Positions 25,972-34,303 of a stretch of 64,000 bases of DNA are shown piece by piece. Every line of letters begins with the position of its first letter. Within the stretch, counting starts at the first letter, position 1. The notes under the pieces were generated by a model, which had not been told where the DNA came from, did not search any database, and worked only from the letters and a program-made list of their open reading frames with translations. The DNA lies in assembly GCF_023015805.1 (NCBI RefSeq), contig NZ_JALKBA010000007.1, positions 1-64,000 of the forward strand. Direction: 5' to 3'. A program made the translations under genes and the position numbers. Source of the DNA: Cellulophaga sp. F20128. Lineage in GTDB: Bacteria; Bacteroidota; Bacteroidia; Flavobacteriales; Flavobacteriaceae.

Positions 25972-26089
25972 AAATTATTCTAAATGATACACATCACATT
26001 TGAGTATGGCAGATGCGCTATTAAGCAACTAATTTAGCAAATAAAAACAAACCTGCCTACCAGTAGATTGACAGAAAATCTACAAATCC

Positions 26090-26105
26090 CAAAGCGTCGG
26101 CTTTG
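26090..26105 (-). terminator. Weak hairpin downstream of the Imm27-like gene
   Basis: CAAAGC-GTCG-GCTTTG, a six-base stem 27 bases after the minus-strand stop; no clear T-tract follows on that strand. A second stem, GTAGATT/AATCTAC, is at 26063-26083. Confidence 0.3.
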
Positions 26106-26131
26106 TTCGATTTTTTATCTTTCCGAAATTC

Positions 26132-26365
26132 TTACTTTATTCGAACAAGCTTTGGCGGTCCGCCCCCTTGCAAATGACTTTCGGGATAACTCAGTTCCCA
26201 AATTTCTCCTTGGCTGCCTTGATATTTAATTGTCCAACCATCTGCACTAGATTCAATTTCAAGCAACTCATTTTTAATCATTGCTGCTATGAGTTTACAA
26301 TTGGCATCAGTAATTACTTCACCATTTATAAACTCCCATTTCCCTATGATTTCTTTAATTTTCAT
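26132..26365 (-). CDS. Imm27-like immunity protein, no toxin beside it
   Basis: 77 residues. The C-terminal pattern WELSYPESHLQGGGPPKLVRI matches, from memory, the Imm27 immunity family, in which YPxSxxxGGGPP is the hallmark. Such proteins neutralise partner toxins of polymorphic or contact-dependent systems. No toxin gene lies next to it, so it may be an orphan kept against a competitor's toxin or a leftover. The frame is intact and has a normal ATG. Confidence 0.65.
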   Translation of the reverse strand: MKIKEIIGKWEFINGEVITDANCKLIAAMIKNELLEIESSADGWTIKYQGSQGEIWELSYPESHLQGGGPPKLVRIK

Positions 26366-26688
26366 CAGTGATTTCTAAGTGTACGCTTGTATTATTTCCA
26401 TGCTTCTTTCGGATACCCTAAGATAACCTATTCTTAAACATTACAAATACTCAACCTCCTCCACCCCCTCAAACGCCACAGCCCTACAAAAGACAGCGAA
26501 GGTTTTTGTCTAGCAACTAATTTCCAAGGCCCGTATTTGAACGAAATGATTTAAAAGTCCAGCTAAAATTATGGAATTTGGGAAATAGGAAACATGGTAC
26601 GTCCGTCTTTGGCAAGTCTAGAATGAATGCCATTTGCTATTATTCCTATAATTTCAATATCTTTGAGCCTATACAAAACCAATCACAA
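26366..26688. other. Gap upstream of the amidohydrolase
   Basis: About 320 bases with a pyrimidine-rich patch (near 26453-26476). The amidohydrolase frame is open from 26578, but that part (GNRKHGTSVFGKSRMNAIC) does not look like a signal peptide, so it is more likely leader. Confidence 0.4.
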
Positions 26689-29600
26689 ATGCAACGTATC
26701 ATTAGTCTATTATGTATCCTTATTACCTTCTCCCTTTCTGCACAAAAGAACAAAAAGAATGATTCCAATAAAGAGAAGGCTACATGGGATGTTTCTGCTC
26801 CTGGAAAAGATTTTAATTACAAGACACATTCCTTCACCACTACTGAAGGCACTTGGATGAATCTAGATGTAAGTCCAGATGGCAAAACCATTGTCTTTGA
26901 TATGCTTGGCGATATTTATAGCATGCCTATTTCTGGTGGAAAAGCAAAAGTGATTCGTAGCGGAATTCCTTTTGAGGTTCAACCTCGCTTTAGTCCAGAC
27001 GGAAAACACATCTCCTTTACTAGTGATGCCGGGGGTGGCGATAATATTTGGGTTATGAATACGGATGGCTCTAATGCCAAGCAAGTGACTAAAGAAACCT
27101 TTAGACTACTCAATAATGCCGTATGGACGGCAGATGGGGATTACCTCATTGCTAGAAAACACTTTACATCTGGCAGGAGCCTTGGCGCTGGTGAGATGTG
27201 GCAATACCATAAAACTGGCGGTAGTGGCTTACAATTAACAAAGCGTAAAAACGACCAACAAGATGTAAACGAACCATTTACGTCCTTAGATGGGACCTAT
27301 TTATATTATTCTGAAGATGTATATCCTGGCGGAAGTTTTGAGTACAACAAGGATCCCAACAGTCAGATCTATGTCATAAAGCGTTACGATTTTGAAGATG
27401 GAAAAACGGAAACCATTACGGGTGGCCCTGGTGGCGCTGCACGCCCTACCCTATCTCCAGATGGTAAAAAATTGGCCTTTATTAAACGCGTTAGAGAAAA
27501 ATCAGTCCTATACATTCATACTATAGAGACGGGTGAAGAATTCCCTGTGTACGACAAATTAAGCAAAGACCAACAAGAAGCTTGGGCAATTTTTGGGGTG
27601 TATCCTAATTTTAATTGGATGCCTAACAACCAAGATATTGTAATTTGGAGTGAAGGGAAAATAAAGAAGATTAATACGGAATCGCTTCAAGTGGCTAACA
27701 TCCCTTTTGAAGTTGACGTAAACATTGATTTAGCCGAAATAGTACATACGGCAACACCTATTGAACGTGATAATTTTACAGCAAAAGTCATCCGCGATTT
27801 AAAAACATCGCCTAACGGAAAAACCGTTGTATTTAGTGCCTTGGGTCATCTCTATAAAATGGAACTACCCAATGGTACCCCAACGAGATTAACTACGAAC
27901 CCAGACTTTGAATTTGAACCTTCATTTTCTGCTAACGGAAAGGAAATTATCTACGTAAGCTGGAATGATATTGAAAAAGGAGCCATTTATAAAATTAGCA
28001 GTACGGGTGGTGCGGCTACCAAAATTTCGTCAGAAAAAGGAATTTACAGAACCCCTAGGTATAGTAATGACGGCTCTAAAATCGTTTTCCGAAAAGAAGG
28101 TGGCAACAGTGACCAAGGAAACTCGTTCACCAAAGGTGCTGGAATTTATACAATGTCTTTAACCGGCCAACATAGTACTAAAGTGACTACCGAAGGCGAA
28201 AACCCTAGATTTAGCATGGATGACAAACGCATCTTCCTACAAACGGGAGGCACGTATTTTGGCAACCTCACCAAAAAATTGATTAGTGTAAATTTAAATG
28301 GAAATGATGTGCGTGAGCATGTGATTTCAAAATATGCCAATTACATTGTTCCAAGTCCAGATAATAAATGGGTGGCTTTTTCAAACTTGCACAAAGTGTA
28401 TATTGCACCATTGGTCATGAACGGACTAGCCTTAACCATTGATGGGAACAGCAAAGCGATTCCTGTACAACAAATTGCAAAGGATGCTGGCGTAAACATA
28501 CACTGGAGTGCAGATAGCCAAAAGGTAATGTGGACATTGGGCGATGAATATTTTAGTAATAGCCTGAATGAGAAATTTACCTTCTTGGATGGTGGTCCAG
28601 ATGAGGCAACGAAAATGCCAGAAAACGGCAGCAAAATAAGCTTATCATCTAAGGTTGATAAATCGAATGGAAGAATTGCTTTTACAAACGCTCGTATTAT
28701 AACCATGAACGGTGACCAAGTGATAGAAAATGGAACCATAGTCATTAATGGTGACGAGATTGAAGCCATTGGCGAGGCTTCAAAAATTAAGGTACCTAGC
28801 GATGCCAAAACCTATAATGCCACTGGAAAAACAATTATGCCGGGCTTCGTAGATGCCCATGCGCACATCGGTGCTTTTCGTACGGGTTTACCAGCACAAG
28901 CCAACTGGCAGTTTATGGTAAATCTAGCGTTTGGGGTGACCACGGCTCATGACCCTTCAGCCAATACGGAAACCGTTTTTACCTTATCTGAACTTCAAAA
29001 AAGTGGACAACTCATAGGCCCACGACTCTACTCTACTGGTTTTATCCTTTATGGCGCCGATGGTGATTTTAAAGCCGTCATTAATACTATTGATGATGCA
29101 AGAAGCAGTATAAGACGTACAAAGGCATTTGGTGCAAAGAGCGTAAAGAGTTACAATCAACCACGTCGTGAGCAACGTCAACAAGTATTGCAAGCCGCTC
29201 GTGAACAAGGTATTAATGTGGTTCCAGAAGGTGGTTCTACATTCTTTGCAAACCTTTCTATGGTTATTGATGGCCATACTGGCGTTGAACATAACATTCC
29301 TGTAGCACCTGTTTATAAGGATGTGTTGGAAATTTGGGGGAAAAGTGGCTCGGGTTATACACCAACACTTATCGTTAATTATGGAGGTTTAAATGGGGAG
29401 TATTTTTACTACCAACGTGATAATGTGTGGGAAAACGAAAAGCTACTCAATTTTACACCAAGAGGTATTGTAGACAGTCGTTCTAGACATCGCACCATGG
29501 TTCCTTTAAAAGAATATGAAAACGGACATGTCCTAGTCTCAAAAACGGCTAAGGACTTAAGCGATGCTGGTGTTAAAGTAAATATGGGTGCACATGGACA

Positions 29601-29976
29601 GTTACAAGGTTTAGGTGCACATTGGGAAACTTGGATGCTTGCTGCCGGTGGTATGACAAATCTTGAAGCATTACAAGCGGCAACCATTAACGGTGCAAAT
29701 TATATTGGTGCAGGACAGGATATTGGTTCACTTGAAAAAGGAAAATTAGCTGATTTAATTGTCTTAGATAAAAATCCTTTAGAAGCTATTGAAAACACAC
29801 AGTATATCACTTATGTGATGGCAAATGGTAGGCTTTACGATGCTGAAACCTTGAATGAAATAGGAAATCGTTCAAAAGAAAAACCAAAATTATATTGGGA
29901 AGCACATGGCTATAACCAAAGTTTTGAATGGCATGAAGAGACACAGAGTTTTATGCATGGTGGTTGCACACATTAA
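26689..29976 (+). CDS. Secreted TolB-like propeller + amidohydrolase
   Basis: About 1095 residues. MQRIISLLCILITFSLSAQ is a signal peptide, hence the start at 26689 although the frame extends upstream. The first 620 residues are WD40-like/PD40 (TolB) beta-propeller repeats, with recurring SPDGK phrases such as VSPDGKTIVF, FSPDGKHISF and LSPDGKKLAF. From about 655 an amidohydrolase follows: GKTIMPGFVDAHAHIGAF with the HxH metal ligands near 722, VTTAHDPSA, and a late GSLEKGKLADLIVLDKNP. This pairing is common in Bacteroidota and is probably a periplasmic metal-dependent hydrolase with unknown amide or peptide substrate. It stands alone, between the Imm27-like gene and the SRAP fragment. Confidence 0.88.
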   Translation: MQRIISLLCILITFSLSAQKNKKNDSNKEKATWDVSAPGKDFNYKTHSFTTTEGTWMNLDVSPDGKTIVFDMLGDIYSMPISGGKAKVIRSGIPFEVQPRFSPDGKHISFTSDAGGGDNIWVMNTDGSNAKQVTKETFRLLNNAVWTADGDYLIARKHFTSGRSLGAGEMWQYHKTGGSGLQLTKRKNDQQDVNEPFTSLDGTYLYYSEDVYPGGSFEYNKDPNSQIYVIKRYDFEDGKTETITGGPGGAARPTLSPDGKKLAFIKRVREKSVLYIHTIETGEEFPVYDKLSKDQQEAWAIFGVYPNFNWMPNNQDIVIWSEGKIKKINTESLQVANIPFEVDVNIDLAEIVHTATPIERDNFTAKVIRDLKTSPNGKTVVFSALGHLYKMELPNGTPTRLTTNPDFEFEPSFSANGKEIIYVSWNDIEKGAIYKISSTGGAATKISSEKGIYRTPRYSNDGSKIVFRKEGGNSDQGNSFTKGAGIYTMSLTGQHSTKVTTEGENPRFSMDDKRIFLQTGGTYFGNLTKKLISVNLNGNDVREHVISKYANYIVPSPDNKWVAFSNLHKVYIAPLVMNGLALTIDGNSKAIPVQQIAKDAGVNIHWSADSQKVMWTLGDEYFSNSLNEKFTFLDGGPDEATKMPENGSKISLSSKVDKSNGRIAFTNARIITMNGDQVIENGTIVINGDEIEAIGEASKIKVPSDAKTYNATGKTIMPGFVDAHAHIGAFRTGLPAQANWQFMVNLAFGVTTAHDPSANTETVFTLSELQKSGQLIGPRLYSTGFILYGADGDFKAVINTIDDARSSIRRTKAFGAKSVKSYNQPRREQRQQVLQAAREQGINVVPEGGSTFFANLSMVIDGHTGVEHNIPVAPVYKDVLEIWGKSGSGYTPTLIVNYGGLNGEYFYYQRDNVWENEKLLNFTPRGIVDSRSRHRTMVPLKEYENGHVLVSKTAKDLSDAGVKVNMGAHGQLQGLGAHWETWMLAAGGMTNLEALQAATINGANYIGAGQDIGSLEKGKLADLIVLDKNPLEAIENTQYITYVMANGRLYDAETLNEIGNRSKEKPKLYWEAHGYNQSFEWHEETQSFMHGGCTH

Positions 29977-30180
29977 ATTATATCCATTTCTTAAGTGATA
30001 AACACCATATAGTACAGCCTACAAGGAGTGGTCTACGATATGGAATTCGTTCTGTGTAAACAGTAGCAATGCACATAATTTAGAACGCCCTAGCAAGGTA
30101 AAGAGGGTTTAAAGAAACTGATGGGGGAAAATTGGATCAATAGCTGATTAAAGGAATTAATATGTGATCTCTACGGCATC

Positions 30181-30274
30181 ATAATCCACCCGCTCCATTG
30201 CGTTTGTACAAATCCTTACTTATGGGGTAGGTTTGCAAAAGCTCATCCGGCAGATCATCATCCATGACGTTTTG
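30181..30274 (-). pseudogene. Truncated 3' fragment of an SRAP (yedK) gene
   Basis: 94 bases aligned to 32207-32326 inside the intact SRAP gene. The copies differ at about five positions and by one 26-base deletion between two CCCGC words. The fragment still reads NVMDDDLPDELLQTYPISKD and on to NGAG, as in the intact gene, but is joined to unrelated sequence upstream. An open frame over it (to 30445) has no support beyond this fragment. Confidence 0.85.
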
Positions 30275-30376
30275 GATAGCATGCCTAAATGACCGCACGG
30301 AACCATTTAAGTTTGGACTCTTTTCATGTTTGTTTGAAGACACTTCATTTTTTTTGTTTAAAAAAAATACCATACA

Positions 30377-30391
30377 CAAACTATTAGTTTG
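30377..30391. promoter_or_regulatory. Operator 1 of the AbiE operon
   Basis: CAAACTA-T-TAGTTTG, a perfect inverted repeat. Its near-copy is at 30451-30465. AbiEi-type antitoxins repress their own operon by binding paired inverted repeats. Confidence 0.55.
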
Positions 30392-30450
30392 TATATTTAA
30401 CATAATATAAACTTTGTTGAATTGTTTCAGTTTAATAAAAGCCAAAAATA

Positions 30451-30465
30451 GAAACTAATAGTTTG
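30451..30465. promoter_or_regulatory. Operator 2 of the AbiE operon, over the start codon
   Basis: AAACTA-A-TAGTTT, the same repeat as operator 1, centred 74 bases further on and overlapping the TTG start of abiEi (30463-30465). Confidence 0.5.
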
Positions 30466-31227
30466 GGAAAAGAACAAAAAATAAACCAATTGCTAAGCGC
30501 TCAACCTTCAGGAGCTGTGTATTTGAGCTCGTGGCTAACAGAAAATGGTTTTTCTACGCAATTGTTAAATCGCTATAAAAAGAGTAATTGGCTCTATTCC
30601 TTAGGCACTGGGGCTTGGATGCGCGTGGGAGAAAACCCAACATATGAAGGTGCCATATACGCTTTGCAACAACAGGCTGAATCAAGTGTCCATATAGGAG
30701 GAAAAACAGCTTTATCTTTACTAGGAAAAGCACATTACTTGGAACTATCCACACAACAAATCATATTGTTTGGAGGCCATAAAGAAAAACTACCCGCCTG
30801 GTTTACGGCATACAATTGGAAGGTAAAAATAAATTACTTTAGCTCATCATTTCTACCTGCCAAATCTGGATTACAGACTTTGGAGCAGCGCAACTTTAGC
30901 TTACAAATATCTAATCCCATAAGAGCCCTATTAGAATGCTTATACCTAGCACCTAAGAAGCAAAAACTTGTAGAGTGCTATGAAATAATGGAAGGGCTTA
31001 ATAATCTTAGGCCAAAACATGTGCAAGACCTTTTAGAGCAATGTACCTCTATAAAAGTGAAACGACTTTTTTTATATATGGCAGAAAAAGTAAATCACGA
31101 TTGGTTTACGTACATAGATGTAGCAAAAATAGATATCGGAAAAGGAAAACGTTCTCTAGTAAAAGATGGCGTTTACATCGCGGCATACGGAATCACTGTT
31201 CCAAAAGCATTAGCAGAATATGAATAG
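30463..31227 (+). CDS. abiEi: AbiEi-type antitoxin/repressor
   Basis: 254 residues. An N-terminal winged-helix domain (about 1-70, SSWLTENGFSTQLLNRYKK and the GAWMRVGENPTYEGAIYAL stretch) and a C-terminal AbiEi domain (IGGKTALSLLGKAHYLEL, ISNPIRALLECLYLAPK) match type IV antitoxins. It represses its own promoter and counters the AbiEii nucleotidyltransferase. The only usable start is TTG at 30463: the next in-frame codons upstream have no ATG before a TAA at 30436. Its end overlaps the toxin start by eight bases. Confidence 0.88.
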   Translation: MGKEQKINQLLSAQPSGAVYLSSWLTENGFSTQLLNRYKKSNWLYSLGTGAWMRVGENPTYEGAIYALQQQAESSVHIGGKTALSLLGKAHYLELSTQQIILFGGHKEKLPAWFTAYNWKVKINYFSSSFLPAKSGLQTLEQRNFSLQISNPIRALLECLYLAPKKQKLVECYEIMEGLNNLRPKHVQDLLEQCTSIKVKRLFLYMAEKVNHDWFTYIDVAKIDIGKGKRSLVKDGVYIAAYGITVPKALAEYE

Positions 31228-32119
31228 TTATAAAAATCAAGTTGCACTATTATTACAAGTATTACCAGAGGTGGCAAAAGAAAAATGTTTCGCCCTACAC
31301 GGAGGTACAGCCATTAACTTGTTTATCCGGGATATGCCTAGGTTATCCGTTGATATTGATTTAACCTACATTCCAATAGAAGACAGAGGTACGTCTCTTA
31401 GCAAAATAATTGCAGCTTTGGAGAATATTAAAGTGAATCTTGCTAAAATTTTGCCAGGTGTAAAAATCACACTACAGGAAAAGGTTTTAAAACTACAGCT
31501 TACTACAGCCAAAGCACAGATAAAATTGGAAGTAAGTCAAATAAACAGAGGCATACTAGATGAACTTGTCGTGTTACCATTGTGTGAGAAAGCTCAAGAA
31601 GAATTTGATGCATTTTGTGCAATTTCAGTAGTGCCTATGGGTCAACTATATGGCGGTAAAATTTGTGCTGCCCTTGACCGTCAACATCCGAGAGATTTAT
31701 TTGATGTAAAAGACCTATTAGAGAACGAAGGGTTCACAGATGAAATAAAGAAAGGATTTCTACTGCTTCTGTTGAGCAGCAATAGACCTATAAACGAGAT
31801 GTTGCAACCCAACTTAATTGACCAAAGAGAAGTACTAGCCAATCAGTTTAAAGGTATGAGCTCTGAACCTTTTACCTACAAAGACTTTGAAAAAACTAGG
31901 GCAACATTGATTACCACTATACAGCAAAGTTTAACGGCTAAAGACGAGGAGTTTTTAATAAGTTTTAGCAACTTAACCCCTAATTGGAGTATGTATGATT
32001 TTCAACGATTTCCAGCCGTACAATGGAAATTGCAGAACCTCACAAAACTTAAGGCGAACAATTTAGAGAAGTTTAACACATATCATATCGCCTTAAAAAA
32101 ACTGCTGGAATACGAATAA
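31220..32119 (+). CDS. abiEii: AbiEii-type nucleotidyltransferase toxin
   Basis: 299 residues. The nucleotidyltransferase core has FALHGGTAINLF (Gly-Gly at 28-29) and LSVDIDLTY with the metal Asp pair 45/47. Downstream GGKICAALDRQHPRDLFDVKDLL is the conserved AbiEii block. AbiE-family toxins act by adding nucleotides to RNA such as tRNA acceptor ends and can abort phage infection. Translation is coupled to the antitoxin through the overlap ATGAATAG. The whole two-gene unit sits between a broken and an intact SRAP copy. Confidence 0.9.
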   Translation: MNSYKNQVALLLQVLPEVAKEKCFALHGGTAINLFIRDMPRLSVDIDLTYIPIEDRGTSLSKIIAALENIKVNLAKILPGVKITLQEKVLKLQLTTAKAQIKLEVSQINRGILDELVVLPLCEKAQEEFDAFCAISVVPMGQLYGGKICAALDRQHPRDLFDVKDLLENEGFTDEIKKGFLLLLLSSNRPINEMLQPNLIDQREVLANQFKGMSSEPFTYKDFEKTRATLITTIQQSLTAKDEEFLISFSNLTPNWSMYDFQRFPAVQWKLQNLTKLKANNLEKFNTYHIALKKLLEYE

Positions 32120-32179
32120 TACCTTTATTACAAAAAAAACTTTATATAAGAAACCACGAGCAAACCCATACTCAAAACA

Positions 32180-32935
32180 TTACCAATACGCTATCTCCAC
32201 TTCCTTATAATCCACCCGCCTAATAATATCGGGCCTATCCCCCGCTCCATTGCGTTTGTACAAATCTTTGCTAATGGGATAGGTTTGCAAAAGCTCATCC
32301 GGCAGATCATCATCCATAACGTTTTGTACATCACTTTCGGTTAGCGTATCGTCTAACCAAACGTCTATATCGTCATCTTGCAATATCACCGGGCGTCGGA
32401 ACTTTTTATTGTGAATCTTCGCAAATAAGGGTGTTGCCTCCTTGGTAAGGATGCTAAAGGTGACCATCTTATCTTTGGTCACCGCATAAATGCCCGCTAA
32501 ATTTATAGGCGTTTCATTCTTCCGCTGAAAATAGAAAGGCACCTTAAAATCCTTCCCATTTTTCTGGGCCGTATGGGGTTCGTAAAAGCCGTCTACAGGA
32601 ACAATACACCTTCTGGTCAACGCACTGCTTTTGTAGTTGTTGGAGTCGAACAATTTTTCAGATCTAGCATTTAATCCTGAACCGTATTTTATGGTTTTTG
32701 CATAATATGCCTTGGCATTGGCGCCCAGCTCATAGGGCGGAATAAGTCCCCAGTGCACCGGAATCATATTCCTTTTTTTCTCTTGGGGAATAATCCATAG
32801 CGTAGGATGTGCAAAGCCGTTGGCGTAATTGTAGGTGAGTTCCACATTGGCAGCCAACCCACCACGGATGGCCGTTATCTTATAATGGTTCTCTAATTCT
32901 TTTGCTTTTTTAACAACTCGGGTACCGTAACACAT
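32180..32935 (-). CDS. SRAP-domain protein (YedK/HMCES family)
   Basis: 251 residues from the ATG at 32935. The family needs Met-Cys at the start, because Cys2 bonds abasic sites in single-stranded DNA once Met is removed; MCYGTRV gives that, so the longer frame to 33007 is wrong. Further family marks are NARSEKLF, RRCIVPVDGFYE with the catalytic Glu, TFSILTKEAT, and IHNKKFRRPVIL with His. Divergent from the DinB-DnaE pair, fitting DNA damage tolerance. Its 3' end (32207-32326) is the source of the fragment at 30.2 kb. Confidence 0.92.
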   Translation of the reverse strand: MCYGTRVVKKAKELENHYKITAIRGGLAANVELTYNYANGFAHPTLWIIPQEKKRNMIPVHWGLIPPYELGANAKAYYAKTIKYGSGLNARSEKLFDSNNYKSSALTRRCIVPVDGFYEPHTAQKNGKDFKVPFYFQRKNETPINLAGIYAVTKDKMVTFSILTKEATPLFAKIHNKKFRRPVILQDDDIDVWLDDTLTESDVQNVMDDDLPDELLQTYPISKDLYKRNGAGDRPDIIRRVDYKEVEIAYW

Positions 32936-33014
32936 GCTGTATGCTTTAGGGGAATCAAGATACTCATTTTTTAAAATACCCATGAGTACAAATGTTAATG
33001 TTGACAATTAAATG

Positions 33015-33024
33015 GCGCTAGCGC
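33015..33024. promoter_or_regulatory. GCGCTAGCGC palindrome in the SRAP/dinB divergent region
   Basis: A ten-base perfect palindrome in the 150-base control region shared by the SRAP and dinB genes. It could bind a damage-response regulator. No known Bacteroidota SOS box is assumed. Confidence 0.3.
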
Positions 33025-33085
33025 TCCATGCTGTTCAATTATAAATTACATTTGGAAATAATCCATAAGCTAGGATATTATCCCA

Positions 33086-34303
33086 ATGAAAACAGAAGCC
33101 ATCATCCATTTCGATTTAGACACTTTTTTTGTGTCTTGCGAGCGACTCATAGACTCCAAGCTGCTAAAGCGTCCGCTTTTGGTAGGCGGCACGGGAGACC
33201 GAGGGGTTGTGGCCGCTTGCAGCTACGAAACTAGGAAATTTGGAATACATTCTGGCATGTCTATGAAATTAGCGCGACAATTATGTCCGGAGGCAACCGT
33301 TATTAGAGGTAATTCTAGCACCTATACCAAGCACTCCCAAACGGTTACCGAAATTATCAAGGAACGGGTGCCTGTTTTTGAAAAAGCGAGTATTGATGAG
33401 TTTTATGCCGACTTAACAGGAATGGATAAATTTTTTGGCACCTATAAGTTTGCCACCGAATTGCGAAATACTATTATTAAGGAAACCGGCTTGCCCATTT
33501 CCTTTGGCCTATCGTCTAACAAAATAGTCTCCAAAGTAGCAACCGGTGAAGCCAAACCCAACAACCAAATGCGGGTAGATTACGGTTTGGAAAAACAATT
33601 TCTAGCCCCGCTTTCCATTCAGAAAATACCATCGGTAGGCACAAAAACCTACCAGACCTTGCGCAATCTAGGGATTACCAAGGTAAAAATTGTACAGGAC
33701 ATGCCCGTAGAAATGATGGTTAGCGCCCTAGGAAAACACGGGCAAACCATTTGGAAACGCGCCAACGGCATAGACCGTCCGCCCTTGGTGCCTTTCCACG
33801 AACGCAAATCTATTTCTACAGAACGCACCTATACCAAAGACACTATAAATATGGTGCAATTGCGCACCACCATCACCGCAATGGCCGAGAATTTAGCTTA
33901 CCAATTGCGGCGGGCCGATAAACTTACCGCCTGTGTTTCGGTAAAACTGCGCTATTCCGATTTTCAGACCTATTCCAAGCAACTAAAAATACCCTATACC
34001 AGTGCAGACCATATTCTTATTCCCACCATTATAGAATTGTTTGAACGCTTGTACAACCGCCGTTTACTCATCCGATTGGTAGGCGTAAAATTCAGCGATA
34101 TTGTTACGGGCAACTACCAAATAAACCTGTTTGACGATACCGAAGAAATGCTGAGTCTCTACGATGCTATGGATCATATTCGCAAAAAATACGGCGAAAA
34201 AAGTGTGATGCGCGCCACCGCTATGGGCGCAAAAACCATAGGGCGTTTTCACAATCCGTTTAGTGGGGAACCCCCCATAGTCTTAGCCCATAGAAAACAG
34301 TAA
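33086..34303 (+). CDS. dinB: Y-family DNA polymerase (DinB/Pol IV-like)
   Basis: 405 residues, translesion polymerase. The palm carries IIHFDLDTFFVSCE (metal Asp10) and KASIDEFYADLTG with the Asp-Glu pair. PLLVGGTGDRGVVAACSYETRKFG is the fingers region. The thumb has the helix-hairpin-helix IPSVGTKTYQTLRNLG, and the little finger follows from about 240. Its stop and the DnaE start share one base (TAATG), so both are made together. With SRAP divergent, it resembles mutagenesis cassettes in which a Y-family enzyme and a second DnaE are co-expressed. Confidence 0.93.
   Translation: MKTEAIIHFDLDTFFVSCERLIDSKLLKRPLLVGGTGDRGVVAACSYETRKFGIHSGMSMKLARQLCPEATVIRGNSSTYTKHSQTVTEIIKERVPVFEKASIDEFYADLTGMDKFFGTYKFATELRNTIIKETGLPISFGLSSNKIVSKVATGEAKPNNQMRVDYGLEKQFLAPLSIQKIPSVGTKTYQTLRNLGITKVKIVQDMPVEMMVSALGKHGQTIWKRANGIDRPPLVPFHERKSISTERTYTKDTINMVQLRTTITAMAENLAYQLRRADKLTACVSVKLRYSDFQTYSKQLKIPYTSADHILIPTIIELFERLYNRRLLIRLVGVKFSDIVTGNYQINLFDDTEEMLSLYDAMDHIRKKYGEKSVMRATAMGAKTIGRFHNPFSGEPPIVLAHRKQ

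Noticed and set aside
30275-30445. 88-residue frame over the SRAP fragment as a gene
   Set aside because: Only its last part matches SRAP; the rest runs into the AbiE control region, and the fragment is truncated.
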